Origin: Dallia pectoralis
Lineage: Eukaryota > Chordata > Actinopteri > Esociformes > Umbridae
Assembly: GCA_029465975.1 (NCBI GenBank)
Contig: CM055739.1
Location: 13,035,289-13,099,288 of the forward strand
Length of the DNA: 64,000 bases
Direction: 5' to 3'
A program made the position numbers and the translations under genes. The notes under the pieces were generated by a model, which had not been told where the DNA came from, searched no databases, and saw nothing but the letters and a program-made list of their open reading frames with translations. Numbering within the stretch: position 1 is the stretch's first letter; each line of letters opens with the position of its first letter. Of this stretch, positions 63,186 to 64,000 are shown piece after piece.

Positions 63186-64000
63186 CAGTTTTTTTTGGAT
63201 TGCTTAAGCACGATTTTCAAAACAGGGCCCGTGTTTTCAAAACACTACACACAATTAGCACAACCACACACCCAATAAGCAAAACACTACAGATCCTTTG
63301 CATAATTAAACACTCTTGTAAAAACTTTACACTTCTGTTTAAAAACCACACTTTGTTACCATATGAAACACACACGTTTCACATTACTATACTCTGTTTG
63401 CAGGAGTTACACTCTGCTGTGATAAACCTAAAACACTTATAGCACTTCTACTTCCCTATGATTAAAGTAGGCTACCATCTACAAAGTACAAATATAATGT
63501 AAATTCACCAAACACTACACATGACCAATGTTTCAGACTGAAGAAACTAATTTATTTCTCAACACGGCCAAAATGTTGACATGGAGATTCATAAAACTGT
63601 AACAAAATCTCACTTTACGTATTGTACTGTGAGTTTTCTGTAAAAAAAAAACTAGGCATTGTCTCTTCACCTAGCTGGATCTGGCCTGAGAATTTCATCA
63701 ACATTGCAGGCAATGTTTGTCATTAGCAAGACATCTTGGAAAGAAACGTCTTGAATGACAAATCCATCCTTGCATTCTGTGAACATAGGAGGCCTTCCCC
63801 CTTGTCGCTCCTGACCCTCAATCGTATGTAGAAAAAAAATGTATACAGTAATTTCACAGGAAAAGGTAACAGAAGAGCTGTATAATACAGTACTGTAAGC
63901 AGTTACTGAACTCGTGCAGTTGTTTTTGATATGATGATATTTTTACAGTACAATACCTATTTTCCAGTTGAAATGTTCTCATCACACTTGCCACTGTGTA
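63186..64000 (-). mobile_element. Tc1/mariner (IS630-like) element, cut by window end
   Basis: Begins after TA (63184-63185) with CAGTTTTTTTTGGATTGCTT. A 480-bp AT-rich part with repeated AAAACACTACA words follows, then the C-terminus of a transposase on the minus strand. This layout and the protein match an IS630-type Tc1/mariner family known in fish. The rest of the gene and the other end lie beyond 64000. Confidence 0.7.
63667..63800 (-). pseudogene. C-terminal end of IS630-like transposase, one frameshift
   Basis: The minus strand reads QGWICHSRRFFPRCLAN in one frame, then, one frame over, NIACNVDEILRPDPAR and a stop at 63669-63667. In intact family members these two pieces are continuous, so a single frameshift near 63725-63740 separates them. 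Upstream of about 63800 the sequence resembles an intron or spacer (ATACAGTACTGTAAGC near 63887), as in other copies. Confidence 0.65.

Overview
The window looks like teleost fish genomic DNA. It has an L2/CR1-type LINE with a short-repeat 3' tail, several families of Tc1/mariner DNA transposon, a hAT-like element, two tRNA-derived SINE remnants, very long CA/TG microsatellites and many minisatellites. The repeat types (a Tc1 starting CACAACCGTTCAAAG, a SINE ending GGCGTCTGATAAAT, a GGTTAAATAAAGGTTAAATAAA tail, a GCTGATTGGCTGA...CCACAGCTAAG palindromic repeat) resemble those I know from salmonids and pikes, so a protacanthopterygian fish is my best guess; the species cannot be fixed from this. 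Nothing prokaryotic is present: no operons, rRNA, tRNA genes or CRISPR arrays.

Layout. 1-1992: frameshifted, truncated LINE. 2-7 kb: low-repeat DNA with one TG array. 7.2-8.2 kb: a 28-bp minisatellite, then a Tc1 transposase fragment that has itself become a 48-bp minisatellite. 8-19 kb: low-complexity arrays in non-coding sequence. 19.3-19.9 kb: Tc1 remnant (minus strand). 22-27 kb: minisatellites, a CpG-rich block and pyrimidine or CA/TG tracts. 27-35 kb: mostly unique sequence with candidate conserved elements and a SINE. 35.8-37.4 kb: hAT-like element with terminal inverted repeats and an 8-bp target duplication. 38.0-39.1 kb: Tc1 pseudogene. 39.7-42.5 kb: two long minisatellites. 43-56 kb: purine or pyrimidine arrays and minisatellites (39, 28, 12, 12 and 21 bp units) between unique stretches. 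58.2-59.1 kb: another Tc1 remnant. 59.9-60.3 kb: 31-bp minisatellite. 61.3-61.8 kb: the only candidate host coding exon and its putative promoter. 63.2-64.0 kb: one end of a further Tc1/mariner-like element running off the window.

The candidate host exon lies on the minus strand at 61358-61286. It has an ATG, a 24-residue signal-peptide-like stretch and a CAG|GTGAGT donor in phase 1. If it is real, everything to its left (about 61 kb) is the first intron of a secreted or type I membrane protein gene; I see no second exon here. The unique blocks between arrays, rich in TAATTA, ATAAACAAA and POU-like cores, would then be candidate intronic regulatory elements.

Almost all long open reading frames are artefacts of tandem repeats with no stop codon in one or more frames, and are not listed as genes. 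The listed tandem-repeat intervals add up to about 14 kb, roughly a fifth of the window. I did not find a convincing new multi-gene system. The most unusual observations are the minisatellite that arose inside a transposase fragment, the hAT-like insertion inside another minisatellite, and the signal-peptide exon.
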